Virus record (IMG/VR): IMGVR_UViG_3300038558_000079
Span: 26,555 to 90,554 of that record
Length of the DNA: 64,000 nt
Origin: a virus
Reading direction: 5' to 3' (one strand)
Below, piece after piece: positions 17,344 through 29,800 of this stretch. Each line of letters opens with the position of its first letter. Position 1 is the stretch's first letter. Below the pieces are notes generated by a model that ran no database searches, was not told the DNA's origin, and was given only the letters and a program-made list of their open reading frames with translations. A program made the translations under genes and the position numbers.

Positions 17344-17847
17344 ATGGCTGAAACTATAAGCTTACAAATCCGCCCCGGTGTTAATGGCTTTTTCCGCAAA
17401 GTTACTGGGAGTGACGAAACAAATGGTACGGTTGGTGCTATTCCAGTTCAATCAATACAAGAACTAAATGACACGAACGCTACATTGAGTGCCATTAACG
17501 GTAAATTACCAACTCAAATCGCGGGTGGACTACCTGTTTCTTTGGTGCATAGTTCAAATGGAACCCTGAGTAGTGCTAATGGCACTGTTGCTGTGAGCAA
17601 TACACTTACTGAGGTATTTACAGCTAGTACACGTACAGAATGGTTTTTGATGAACCTTAGTGAAGATTACACCTTAGAACTATGGTATGGAACAACAGGT
17701 AATGAAATATTAGTAAACGTATTAGATCCCGGTGAAAAATATTATCGTTCGCGAGTTTTAACAGGATTTCATAATATGGATACAGGTCGTATTTGTGTCA
17801 AAGCCTCAAGTACACCTGTATCCTATATTGCGTGGGGAGTTAATTAG
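17344..17847 (+). CDS. Putative tail fibre-associated protein
   Basis: A 167-residue protein rich in Ser, Thr, Asn and Gly, with beta pattern and a hydrophobic-aromatic C-terminus (YIAWGVN). The first half resembles linkers of the fibre gene on the other strand (TLSSANGTVAVSN), and the second half looks like a compact beta domain. It ends 4 nt into the convergent gene. Virion location is likely, the exact role is unknown. Confidence 0.45.
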   Translation: MAETISLQIRPGVNGFFRKVTGSDETNGTVGAIPVQSIQELNDTNATLSAINGKLPTQIAGGLPVSLVHSSNGTLSSANGTVAVSNTLTEVFTASTRTEWFLMNLSEDYTLELWYGTTGNEILVNVLDPGEKYYRSRVLTGFHNMDTGRICVKASSTPVSYIAWGVN

Positions 17848-18278
17848 GCTAATTTAGCAACTACTCTAATACCGTAAAAATCATAGCCGGTACTGGCGGC
17901 ATTTTTTGAACTCGTACTTACTGTGAGGGTGTGGAGTTTGTTATTTGTCACGGTGTAATTAAAAGTTTGACTTGCGGTAACGATTGTAGTAGCCGAATAT
18001 GTGTCGAGTGTTGCCACTATGTCCGCGTTTATTCGTATAGTAGCAATTCCAGCATTCGCAGCCGTACATATAAAAAATGTAAAGGTATAAATGCCGGGTG
18101 TGAGATAAAAGGTACAAAAAGCTTCTGTGGTTATAGACGAAGGTAATAGTCGAGCATAACGATTAAAATTAGCATTGCCATTTCTAGTTACTGAAAAACT
18201 ACCTGTTGACTTTGCGGTGAAATCCTCATAGTAGCGTTCAAAAACATTACAAACTGGATAGGTTCTTAAAACTCCCAT
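17844..18278 (-). CDS. Putative tail fibre tip or receptor-binding domain
   Basis: A 144-residue beta-sandwich-like protein, C1q/TNF-like in rhythm: CTFYLTPGIYTFTFFICTAAN is typical of a jelly-roll strand, followed by IRINADIVAT and NKLHTLTVSTSS. Small proteins like this are found as fibre tips. It lies 9 nt after the fibre gene in the leftward operon driven by the promoter at 20580-20608. Confidence 0.5.
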   Translation of the reverse strand: MGVLRTYPVCNVFERYYEDFTAKSTGSFSVTRNGNANFNRYARLLPSSITTEAFCTFYLTPGIYTFTFFICTAANAGIATIRINADIVATLDTYSATTIVTASQTFNYTVTNNKLHTLTVSTSSKNAASTGYDFYGIRVVAKLA

Positions 18279-18287
18279 TACGTCTCC

Positions 18288-20006
18288 TTAAATTAAATAC
18301 CAGAGTACATACCCAGCAACATCTGCTGTAAGCGATAAATTCATCACAAAAGCTGTGTTAGTAGCTAGAACTAGTGGGTGAGTATAGTCCGCTGCATGTT
18401 CATTTATAGCCATTGCACCTGTTATAGCTGTAGTGTCACTTTTGAGGGTAACAGCACCGTTTGAAAGTGTGAAATATAGCCCTGTAATTGCAATTTTCTG
18501 ACTTGCAACAGCACCGAGAACCGTAACATCACCGACACCTGCTGTGATACTGATAGCAGTAACAATAGGGATTCTATCTATCTTTTCTGCTATATACCGT
18601 AATTGCTGTGTGGTTGTTCCATTGGGGTTAGCAGCAGCACCTACAGTGCCAATCTTATCTTGAATAACTTGAAGTTGAGCTATAGAGTCTACATCAACTA
18701 CTTTTAAGTTTTCATTGGCATCTAATAGTAAAGGCTTAAGCACTCCTGATTTACTACCAAGTACTACATTGCCTGTAGGGGTACTATTCGTAGTCTCGAA
18801 AGCGTACTGGACATTAGTTAGATTAGGCGTAGCGACCTGTAAGTAGTTGTTCGTGTCTAACTGCAAAGCCTTAGCTACACCTGATTTATTAGCTAGTGCT
18901 ACAGTACCAGTAGGTGTTGCACTGGTTGTACCATCGGCATACTGGACATTAGTTAGATTAGGTGTAGCGACCTGTAAGTAGTTATTAGTGTCTAACTGTA
19001 AAGCCTTAAGCACACCTGATTTATTAGCTAATACCACACTACCTGTAGGTGTGGCGCTGGTTGTGTTATCAACATACTGTGTGTTAGTAAGGTTAGGTGT
19101 AGTAACCTGTAAGTAATTATTAGCGTCTAACTGTAAAGCCTTAGTCACGCCAGATTTATTAGCTAGTGCTACAGTGCCAGTAGGTGTTGCGCTAGTCGTA
19201 CCATCGGCATACTGGATTCCACCACCGCCGCCTCCTCCACTGACTACATTTACCGATATAGGAGATGAAGCTGTAATCGGAATTGCACTTTGCGCCGATA
19301 TCTGCAATGCACCCGCATTATCTAACTTGAGTGCAGTTAGTGTCCCATCGCTTTCTTTCGCTAATAGTACAGCACCCGATAGTGTTGCTGGGGAACTACC
19401 CTCTAGGTATTCTGTTGGTGCTGGATTATTCCCCGCCGCGATCGCAATCTTTAAATAACCACTTGAATCAATCTCTACAGGAAAAATTTCCCCTGTACTT
19501 CGTCTTCCCAAGAATAGATTGCCTCGTGGTGTTGCAGGATTACTACCACTATCATACTGAGTGCCTCCACCACTATTCTCACCAATAAATCGTAGTTGCT
19601 GTGAGATAGTGCCAGAAGTGGACGCGGTGTTACTTCCATCAAATAATAACTTTATGAGTAGTCTGATTAATCCACTCATCCCCGACACGCTATTATGGTC
19701 TGTTGCGGGTGCATCGGTTGTGCCCCCAATGCGTGTCTCTAAGCTAGTCTGTGTCGCTGTCAGGGTAGATTCTGTAGCACCACCTGTTGGTTGATTGGCT
19801 ACGAATATTTCCCCACTACCATTGATCTTTATCTTATTCCCTGGTGTAGTGGGGTCTTGAACTGTTACGGAATTCGCGCTGCTACCCGTATCAACAGGTA
19901 GTCTATTCTCTGATGTCCAGACCGCAGCCAAAGATGCCGCGATCTGCTTTGCTAATGCTTTAATTGCCACAAGGTTTTTCCATGTACTTTGTGGTAATTG
20001 TAGCAT
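18288..20006 (-). CDS. Tail fibre protein with tandem repeats
   Basis: A 572-residue fibre-like protein. The N-terminal region (1-30) is helical, then come repeated units of about 45 residues (TTSATPTGTVALANKSG followed by ALQLDANNYLQV). At least three are near-identical and three are diverged. Each unit looks like a short beta module, as in trimeric fibres. The C-terminal 120 residues (SITAGVGDVTVLGAVAS onward) form a separate beta domain. The tandem DNA repeat allows length variation. It lies between a small gene and a fibre-tip-like gene. Confidence 0.6.
   Translation of the reverse strand: MLQLPQSTWKNLVAIKALAKQIAASLAAVWTSENRLPVDTGSSANSVTVQDPTTPGNKIKINGSGEIFVANQPTGGATESTLTATQTSLETRIGGTTDAPATDHNSVSGMSGLIRLLIKLLFDGSNTASTSGTISQQLRFIGENSGGGTQYDSGSNPATPRGNLFLGRRSTGEIFPVEIDSSGYLKIAIAAGNNPAPTEYLEGSSPATLSGAVLLAKESDGTLTALKLDNAGALQISAQSAIPITASSPISVNVVSGGGGGGGIQYADGTTSATPTGTVALANKSGVTKALQLDANNYLQVTTPNLTNTQYVDNTTSATPTGSVVLANKSGVLKALQLDTNNYLQVATPNLTNVQYADGTTSATPTGTVALANKSGVAKALQLDTNNYLQVATPNLTNVQYAFETTNSTPTGNVVLGSKSGVLKPLLLDANENLKVVDVDSIAQLQVIQDKIGTVGAAANPNGTTTQQLRYIAEKIDRIPIVTAISITAGVGDVTVLGAVASQKIAITGLYFTLSNGAVTLKSDTTAITGAMAINEHAADYTHPLVLATNTAFVMNLSLTADVAGYVLWYLI
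18676..19214 (-). repeat. 135-bp tandem repeats inside the fibre gene
   Basis: Units begin near 19214, 19079, 18944 and 18809, spaced exactly 135 bp (45 codons). The first three are closely similar at DNA level and the fourth is diverged. In-frame repeat length means recombination would change fibre length without breaking the frame. Confidence 0.85.
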
Positions 20007-20007
20007 G

Positions 20008-20547
20008 TTACGCTGACCGCTGTAAGAGCAAACGGTGTTCCTCTTTCTCGACTAAACAGCGTAACGCGCCCTGGTCTAATTCCCATACCTTTAACTCTAC
20101 GGGGTAGCCAGTTCGTTTGCCGGGACGGGCAACACTATACTTACACAGTCCTCGTTGGTGCAGGTAGTTTTGAAGTGTTTCAGCTTCCTTCTGAGTTGAG
20201 AATCCGAGATTCACCGTCCATGGTGTGGAGTGTTCTGTGGGGAGTAGCGCAGTAATTCTCGAATTTGGAGTTAGAGCCTTGTCAACCCATTTGAATGACT
20301 TAGGAGCATAACGCTTGTGGATTAAGTGTGTCCAAATAATGTTAAGTAATTCTTGTTTCCGAAAAGCCGATACAGCTTTTCCTAGAGTGGCTTTGCAGAA
20401 TAACCACCCTTTCGCCTCTTTATTTAGCTTGTCAATCACCGCTCGTAATTCGCGGATTGTATAGGTTGACAATTCCTGTAAGTCAATCCGTGCCAAGTTT
20501 ACTTTTTTTACTTTGTCTGCTGCCTTGTAGAATAGTGAAGTAGTCAT
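20008..20547 (-). CDS. Hypothetical protein, first gene of the fibre operon
   Basis: A 179-residue basic protein. The N-terminal 70 residues are helical (LSTYTIRELRAVIDKLNKEA) with a SAP-like pattern; the C-terminal half has alternating strands with VNLGFSTQKEAETLQNYLHQRGL, resembling a small ferredoxin-like or RRM-like unit. It has no signal peptide. Its stop is 1 nt from the fibre gene start, so it is co-transcribed with the fibre. Not recognised. Confidence 0.5.
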   Translation of the reverse strand: MTTSLFYKAADKVKKVNLARIDLQELSTYTIRELRAVIDKLNKEAKGWLFCKATLGKAVSAFRKQELLNIIWTHLIHKRYAPKSFKWVDKALTPNSRITALLPTEHSTPWTVNLGFSTQKEAETLQNYLHQRGLCKYSVARPGKRTGYPVELKVWELDQGALRCLVEKEEHRLLLQRSA

Positions 20548-20579
20548 GGTCTTATGTCTCTTTTTGCTTTACTGTGTCC

Positions 20580-20608
20580 ATAATAATTCAAATCTTCTAA
20601 GGTGTCAA
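20580..20608 (-). promoter_or_regulatory. Promoter of the fibre operon
   Basis: On the minus strand TTGACA (20608-20603), 17-nt spacer, TATTAT (20585-20580), just upstream of the ATG at 20547. Confidence 0.7.
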
Positions 20609-20688
20609 GTGGTGTCTGAAAGAATTTTTAGGTGATTTCAAAACTTGGTTCTCAGAATCGCTACATACCTTACTGGTATTAACTCTCA

Positions 20689-20740
20689 GCTTCCGACATG
20701 TTGTTTTCAATTACTATATAGGATAGAACATGTCGGAAGC
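20689..20740. repeat. Dispersed palindromic element, copy 2
   Basis: Core box at 20689-20702, inverse box at 20727-20740, 24-nt middle. It lies between the tape measure 3' end and the promoter of the fibre operon. The rest of the 330-nt gap shows no further gene. Confidence 0.95.
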
Positions 20741-20877
20741 CAGAAGGTGTACAGAGAGAGGGATTTAGGGATTTTTATCAGATTTAATGCAAAGTTATTC
20801 ATTGGACTACTATATGCGATGATGTACGTTACACTATATCAGTACCAGATTTAAACTTTACTAATACCTACTGAGAC

Positions 20878-23800
20878 TTAAATACCGTGTGTAGCTCGAT
20901 ATGATGGCGAATTTAACATTCTGTCAGATATGTACTTAGCACCTTGTTCAGCACCCTGTTGAGCCGCTTTCCGAGCCAAGTCTTCACCCTGAGATTTAGT
21001 CAGGTACTCAACTCCATTAATGACTTGTGTCTCCAGTTTGACATTTATATCTTTAGGACGTGAAGCATTCTCTATAACCTTATCTGCACTTCCCCCATAC
21101 TCGGTAGTTTTGGGGACATAGCCTACCATGCCACCATCATTGAAGTTTAGGATGTCAACACCACCCAGCTTGTCAAGATTCTGAGTTTGGGCTAAATTGA
21201 GTACACGCTCACCATGGGTTAGAGCCGCGATCGCTACCCCACGCCCCCCATTAAGTGATTTCTCGCGATCGATAGCATCAATTATCCCACCCTGAGCATA
21301 GTTACCTACTATGCCACCATTCCAGAAAAAACTACCTAGTAAAGAGCTAGCAATACCTACAATTCCCCCTAAACCACCACCGCCAACCATCCCACTAACA
21401 CTAGCAAGAATACGTCCTATTCCGCCCCCACCACTGTTCTTACCATCACCTGAGAATAAACTACCAATCCCACTTACGATACTTCCAAATCCACCTTTAC
21501 CACTGAAAAAACTACCTAGTGCATTAGTGATAGGACTAAGAGCATCGGGTGCGCTTTTGATGATTCCTACGGGGACTGGATTCGCGCTATCAACTTTACC
21601 AGTGAATCCTGAGAATGTAGACGCTAGGAAGCTTGTAGTGGAATCTTCTTTGCCACCAAACATACTACCTAGAGTGCCATTATTCAATCCCCCGAAAGTA
21701 TTACCATTTACTACATTTACATACACAGGTAACACCGGGGTAGTACCCAGTTCACTACCGCCGTCTAATAGCGATAAAGGGTTAGTATCCCCACTATCGC
21801 CTTGTTCAAACATCCCACCTTGCCCTTCATTCTTGTTACCACCCAGTAAACCACCAAACAATTTCTCCACTAGGTAGTTACTAGCTATCTCAGCGACTGA
21901 ACCTAGTATGGAGTCCATTAATCCGTTGAATAACTCCTCTATGCTTTGACCACCCTTAATGATGCCAGCAAAGAATCCCTTCAATCCTGTTTGTACAGTA
22001 TCTATAACTGGCTTGAAGGCGTTAAAGTTATCCTTAACAGTGTCAAGTTTAACCTGGTTAATCTGCTCTAAGTTCTGTCTTAACTTGTCAGCTTCTATAG
22101 CACCAACTTGTGTTGTTCTGATGAATTCTTCGAGTTCTATCTTTTGCCCTCTATAAGCACTTTGTTGTTGTAATATTGCACTGTCACGTTGTAATGTGCG
22201 TGCTTTATTGGTCATACCACGGTTAGAGTAGAAGCTAGCTTGAGTCTCTAAGAGTTCTACCTGTGAGCCTGATACACGTTGCGATATCGTCTCTGTTCTT
22301 TGAGCTAGCGCTTTATCAAATTCCCCCTTAAGGTTATCAAGTGTTAAGTTGTTAAGTTCTCGAATTCTTAACTCTAATTCTGCTATTTCTTCTTGAGACT
22401 TACCAGTTGAATTGGCGAATTCCTTCATGTCGAGTATCTGTTTCTCAACACTAATCTCAAGTTCTTTCTTGTCAACCTCAAATTTTAACTTTATCGGGTC
22501 ACCTTGTTGTAGTCCCAAATTTATCGCTTGTGTAGTAGTATCAACGATTTGCTTCTGATATTGTAACTCCTGTTCTTTAATGCTTAGAATAACCTTTGAT
22601 TGTGATATCTGACTAGCAAAAGCAGTCTGTTGTGCTTGTGCATTTATGTTCTGAATTTTAACGTCATATTCACTCTGTTTCTCAGCATTAAGTTTTGTAA
22701 TTTCTTCAGGCGTTCTTTTCCCTTCAAAACCCGCTTGTTCAATTGCAGCTAACTCTTGTGCTAATTGCAGTTCAGCTTCGCGCAATGCAACTCGCTTCTC
22801 TAATTCCCCGATAGCATTATTGGCTAATTCGGGTGATAGTGGGTTAGTCTGTGCAAGTGTCTTTAATTGTTCAATCCGGACTTTATCATTAGCAATCTCA
22901 GCTTGTACCAATTCCTGTCTGGCTTCCCTATCCCGTGCTTCACTCTCACGTAGGAAAGCTAACTTAGCATTTTCAGTTTTCTGTTTAAGGGTAACGTCTA
23001 ATATCTTCTTACGCTCTCCAATTTCAGCACGTAATCTGTCAGCCTCTTCTTTGGTATACTCCTTAGCTTTTTCCTTGTCTTGGATTCCCTTAAGTTGTTT
23101 CTCAAGATTTAACTGTTCTTCTCTAGCACTTATAAGCGCTTCTAAGTCTGGTATGCCCTTCACATCGGGTGAAAATGGCGCTGTACTCTTTAGTTGTTGC
23201 AATTGGTCTAATTTAGCCTTCAAGGTGTCGATACTCGCATTCTCGATATCAAAGCTAGCCTGTTGCTTGCGTGCCTTTTCTTCAGCAGCGAAGCGGTCAT
23301 CTAGTAGCTTTTTAGATTCCTCACGCCCCTTGCGTACATTTTCTAACCCTATGGTTAATTTCTTGAGTTGGTCTTCACCCTCTGTAACCGCACGATTGAG
23401 AATATTCTTACCGTCATCTCCCAAAACACCCGTGGTTAGTGCGGTTCGTAATTGCTCTCTAAGGTTCTCTTTAATAGTCGGGTCATCTATGAGCTTCTGT
23501 ACCTTCTCACGCATCTCAGGAGATACAACACCTCCTTTACTGAGAAGTACCCTAGCAGTACCTATCTGTGATTCTATCGCTCTCTTTTGTTCAACAATAC
23601 TATTTTCTAGTTCTGTGTACTTAGTCTCTAATTGTCGTTGTTCTTGTTGTCGTTTCTGTTCATTATCTAAGGCTCCTTTGTATTCCAAGTTAGTATCAGT
23701 GACTTGATTACTCAAGCTGCTAACCTTAATCCCGTTTTGACGTAACTCTCTCTCTAAATCTAGAAAGGCTTTATTGCTAGCTCGTAATGCATTGGCGGTA

Positions 23801-26800
23801 TTTTGAGCGGCTTCATTACTAGCTTTCTGACGTGCTAATTCTACTTGACGATCGCGTTGTTGTTCGGCACGTCCGGTGACATCTGATATAGCAGTATTGC
23901 CTCTAGTCGCTATACTACCTGGTGTCCAGACGGTTGGGACTGGTGTGTTTGCTACTTGAGGTATTTGTACATTTGCGGTATTATTAGGAGTGTTTTTCTG
24001 TTGTGTAGGTAATCCCCCCTTCAGATAACTCACTAATTGATCTGCTAAACCCGGATTCCGCTTCCACCCATCATCTACACCTTGCCAATTTGAACCACCA
24101 AGTTTATTTGCTTGCATCCATCGAATAAGATCAGCGCCATCTTTAATGCGACCCGACTGAACAGCCTCGATAACTTTACTACCGTAATCGCCAATCCCTT
24201 TCTGTGAATTAGGTAAACGACGTTCACCAGCTAATATTTGCCCAAAGAAGTTCTGGTATTTCTCAGGAGTATTGATTATTTCTTTGTGATAGGCATTATT
24301 AAATTGTCCAAACCCTTGCATATTGTTGCCTGTACCACCTTTATAGGTGTAGAAAGCACGGCGGTTTGTACCCTTCTCAAATGCTTCAGATCCACCTATA
24401 CCTAATGCAAGCACTAACCTCCCACGACCTTCAGCAGTAGACGGGTCAAAATATTTATTCTGACTTAATTGACCACCCAATTCGTTCAGAGCCTCGTACC
24501 CTTTGCCTAATTTTGGAGCGCCACCTTGATTGACAACCCTCTGGGGTATATTGGGTGAGACAGAAGTATTTCTCCCCTGTAGCTGAGAAACAACATCATT
24601 ACTTGCAGATGTAATTTGTGAACGGTTTCGTGTACTGTCGCCTTGGTTTTTATAAGCAGTAATAATTACTTGCCTACCGTTAATATTGGCAAGTCCTACA
24701 TTTCCCGTAACCCGGCTATTATTACCTATTTTTCCCCCTGATTCACCACTAAAGCCAAAATTCCTAGTTTGTCCTAAAGCCGCCCTTGCAGTATCCGCAG
24801 CACCACCTTGATTAATTTGCAAATTTCTCATTGCTTTTGTTACATCGGCTGGTGTAGACGTGTTGCCAAAAGCATTAGTAGCACCAGGGATACTCAAATA
24901 ATTCCGAATTTGAGTCCCTGTAAAACCTCGTTTTTGTGCTTGTGCTGTAGCCGCTTCTGTACCACCCAGTATGCCAACTAAAGCGTTAAAACTTGTGTTA
25001 TCAGAATCACGAAGCATACGAGTCATTAAATCTCGTATAGAAACCTTCTGACCGGCTTGTATTGAGGAGCCTTCAGCTACCTGGTTTTTCGCAATAGTCA
25101 CACTTTGGTCTAATGATACTTTTCCCTCTTTAATTGCAGCATGTATCAAATCGGCGGCAATTAACTTTATAGTTGACGCTGGTGAACTTGGGGCTTGATT
25201 TGCATTATATGTACCTAATATCTCTCCACTTTTTACATCTTGTACCAAGAGAGAGTTTAGCCCATATTGACTTGCTATTTGTGAAGCATTAATGCCTTGG
25301 CGTTGAGATTGATTCTGTTTTACTTGTGTTGCACTTCCACCGTGATTATGCCCATCACCAGGATGATGTTGTTCAATTTGCCCTTTTTGTGCTGAACTTA
25401 AACCTCTACCATTTCTACCTGCTAAGAACTCAGTAGGGTTAACATTCTTCCCATTAATCCATGTTTCGTAGTGTAAATGCGCCCCCGTACCAATCCCCGT
25501 TGAGCCAACTTTACCAATCTTGTCACCAGCATTTAATTTTTGTCCTTCCACCACATCATAAGCCGACAAGTGGAAAAACTTATGCTCAATTTTACGACCA
25601 TGCTCATCGATTGACTCGACTACAACATATTTACCAGCGCCACCAGCCTGATACTTGACACCAGTAACTACCCCTGCCATGGGTGATACCACTTGTGTCC
25701 CTTCACCATACCCGTAATCTTGCCCACGGTGCATTCGTGTTTGTCCAGTTACTGGATGCCGTCTCATCCCCCAAGGGCTAGTTTTTCTACTTTCGGCTTG
25801 TGCTGCGGTAACACCTGCTATCGGAAAGACTGGTTGGCTTGCGTTCCCTACGGGTGGTTTTTCACCTATACCTAAAGCATTCTGAACAAAACCAATACCT
25901 TGCTGTACAACATTACCAGCAGTCTGCATTGCACCTTGTCTAAAGCTAACGACGCTCTGGGTTACACTTTCAAGTTGTTGACCCCAGCTATTAAATATTT
26001 GTCCAATGATATTTAGAATGGGGATATTGTTAGCAAAAGTGCTAAACCAATCCACTGTATTCTTAATAATTTCCTGAATGCTAAGAGGTAGTGAATCCAG
26101 GGCTACCTTAAGCTCGTTCTCAATCACTCCACCAACATTACTGATCTCAGTGCCCCAATTAATAGTAGCTGCTGTCACATTGCCAGTTGCCTCTAAAGAT
26201 GCGAATAGACTATCATTTGTAGCAATAACGGCATCATTATTACTATTGATACTATCGGTGTTAGTCTCGATCGCAAAACCTAAATCAGAAGCTGTAAAAG
26301 TGGTATTAAGTAGTTCTGAGCCTAATCCCTGAGTTGCATATATCCCATCTTCTGTAGTAGCTACTGTCTGCTGGATAGTATCGCCAAAGTCCAGACTACC
26401 TAACGTTACATCTTGAAATGCAGACGTTAGGTCATTTGTAGCACTCTCACTATCCTTTATAGTGTCTTTAGCCTCTAGTAAGCCATTATTGAAAGCCTTA
26501 GTGATATCAATAAATTTATTATCTATCCCTATCTTACTCAAGTCTAACTCTATCGGGATTGCTGGGATATCAATACTACCTTTAGCTGAAATACCAGGTA
26601 ATTGTCGGCGTAATTCCTCACCCTGTCTTAGGGAATCTTCAAAAGCATTATTAGCCTGTAATGCAGCACTTCCTACATCAAACTGTTTATCGGCGGCTTC
26701 TGAGAGTTGTTGGATACTTTCTATTACCGAATCTGCAAATTGAGATACTATATTATCCTGAAACCCAGAAATAGAAGTTTTGATATCGGTAGCATAAGAC

Positions 26801-29800
26801 TGTATTTTTAACTGGCTAGTTTGACGTTGTGCCTCAAGACTAGATTCTGCAAACTGTCTAGATGCACTACGGTAATATTCTTCTATTTGTTTGTTTAATT
26901 CGACTAACTTTTGATTAAATTCATACTTACCTTGTTCTACTCCAGCTTGTAGGTTAGAAATTTCTACAGAACGCTCTTGAAGTGCTGCATACTGGTCAAT
27001 AACATACTTGTCATTAACTCTCTCACCTGCTTTTTCTGATATAGTCTTAAGTTCAGCGCGTCCGGTATTCTCAGTAATACCATAGGCTTGTAGTGTATTC
27101 TGAGCATCCTTATTCTGCAACAGCGCTTTAGTCTGTGCTTGTGCATCAAGTAAACGCTTAATTTTTGCCTCTTGCTGTTGAATATCAAGTTCGCTTAAAC
27201 CAAATTGCAACTCCCCCTGAGTCTTGGAATTAGTGTATAAGCTGGACTTTAAAGTATTTCCTGCAACAGTAGCCTTATCTTCAGCATCAGCTAATTTATC
27301 AACTACACCTTGTATGTTTTTCTGCATTAATGAGAAAGCATTAACAGATTCGCCAACAGCGCGATTAAATTTATCTTGTGCTTTCTGTGCTGACGTTAGA
27401 TCGCTTTCTAGTCCTGCTAGTACATTCTTATATTGCGCCTGATTCCTACCAGGTTCATTGGCTAATTTTTGATATTTCTCAATCTCCTTTTTGAGCATAT
27501 CAACATTAGTCTGCATATTGGACTGTAATATTCCAATAGGTTTAGATATTTTTTCTCTCGCCTCTAGTATTTTTGTTTGTTCATCATCAATAACTTTAAG
27601 TCCAGCCTTATCTTGAGGATTTATAGCTACTAATGCCGCGCGTCGTGTCTGTATCTGTCTGAGTTGGTCATCATACTGCTTTAATTGTCCCAACTCTCTA
27701 ACACCTTGCCCCTTGGTTCCTAAGAGGCTTAATGCTTCTGAAGTTGTAGCATTAACACCTAAGCTTAAGTCAGATGTGGCATTAATGTTATCTCCCAACT
27801 TCTTGTCTTCATAGGTTGAACCCACTCTACCACCTGACAGTTTTTTAAGTAAGTTTGCAGGCGACTCGATTAAACCTGTAACTGCTTTCCCGGTTCCAAA
27901 TCTTAACTTATCAAACCAGTTAGCATCAGCTTTAATTTCCTTGGGTAATAACGCACCTATCCCCATTGCATCTAGCAAGGATTCATCGCGTACTAGCTTA
28001 GTAGCTTTAAATTTTTCGGTTTCCCCTCTACTTTCTGCTAGCGCTTCCCTGTACTTTTGCAAACTCTCAGTAGCGGTATCGGCAAAGTTCCTAGAATCTC
28101 CAGAGGCATCCTTGAAAGCAGCACTAATGCCTTCAAATACTTTCATCCCTACTTCGATTACTACGAACATAGTTAGCATAGGTGCGAGCGCTGACAGCAA
28201 TGCCCTAGCACCCGATGCTAATCCTATAAATCCCGCAACACCATTGATTAGCGCCGCTTTACCAAATGCCCTAACTCCAATAGCACCTCTAGTAAAATTA
28301 GCACCAATGTTAGAAATTCCATTTTTCTGTAGGCTTAGTAGTCCACCATTTAACGCTGACAATCCACCTTTCGCATTATCCAGCATAGCAACGCCGAAGT
28401 TCTTAGCACTTGACAGGACATTACTAGCACCCGATCTTAGAGATTGTACCGGGTTAGCTCTAATGTTCTGTAACGTGTCTCCTATCCCGTCTACTAGTTG
28501 TGTGGCCTTAAGTTTGTTATCACCATTTCCTAGTATTTTCTGGAATGTTCCCATAGCGGCACTTGCTGCACTCGCAACACCCGGAATTTTCATTAACGCA
28601 GCGGTTAACGCTCCAAAAGATTGGAATAGGTTAACTCCAGCCATTACAGCGAGCGCACGAAAAACACCTAGCAGAAAATCTGCGTTTTCAGTCACAAACT
28701 TGATAGCTCCGCTACCTAGTGCTAATAGCAAATTTTTGATTGGTAACAGTGTCTTGCCAATTGTTGCTTGCATCTGAAATAACGCATTATTGAAATTTAT
28801 TAATGCAGACACTGAACTATTAGCCGCTCCTTTGACACCCATCGCAGTTTCGGCGCTTAGTTGTTGAGCAAACTTAGGTAGAAAATCTTCTGACAGTAAC
28901 TTACCTTGACTCATCATCTTGTCTAGAGTTTGTGTTGTTACACCTATCGCTCTAGCTGCAATGTTGAACGCACCAGGTAAAACTTCTCCCAATTGTTGTC
29001 TTAATTCCTCAGCGCTTACCTTGCCTTTTCCAGCCATTTGTTGGACAGCAGCAAAAACTCTACTCTGTTGTTCTGAATTCAAGTCATAAACAGTGCTAGC
29101 TTGTGATACACCACTAAATATCTTCTGTGTCTGACTTTCCAGTGCGGTGTCCCGCGTTGCAGCCCCTAATGAAACATATCCTTCCATTGAGGACTTCATG
29201 TCGGTTCCCAAACGCGCCGTTTCCCCCCTAACAAATGCCAAGCTATTAGCAGCCTCTTGAGCATTGTTGCTGATAAATAGGAATCTACGCTCTAAAGATT
29301 CCATGGCTATAGCGGCTTCAATTGATGCGGGTGCAATGCTGGTTATTATATTCTGGAAAAATTGTACCCCTTTAAATGCCAGGAAACCACCTACTAAACC
29401 TTTAAGACCATCTATCAAAATGCCAGCAATACCGCTTCCTTTAAATAGCGCATCAAAGAATGTATTTACTTGTGGTACTGCAACATTGAGAGACTTGAAG
29501 ATATCTTGAGTTGCAATATTTAACTCTTGTAACTCTTGGGTTTCTTCAGGGGTTATCGTAGTCTTGCGAGTTAATTCTAAGGCTCTATTATTGTTAGCTA
29601 CTAATTTATCTTTATAGACTAATAATCTATCCGATTCTTCTTTGTCCCCTCTTAATTCCGCTTCATTAGCCGATACTACCAGGTTAGCAATTAAGGACGG
29701 CGTGTGCATCTTTAATATCTCTGTCTGTTTCCTAACCCTAGCTGCTATGCCACCAAACAAATCTGCTAGTGCTACCCCAACAGAATTAGTAAATTTGTTT

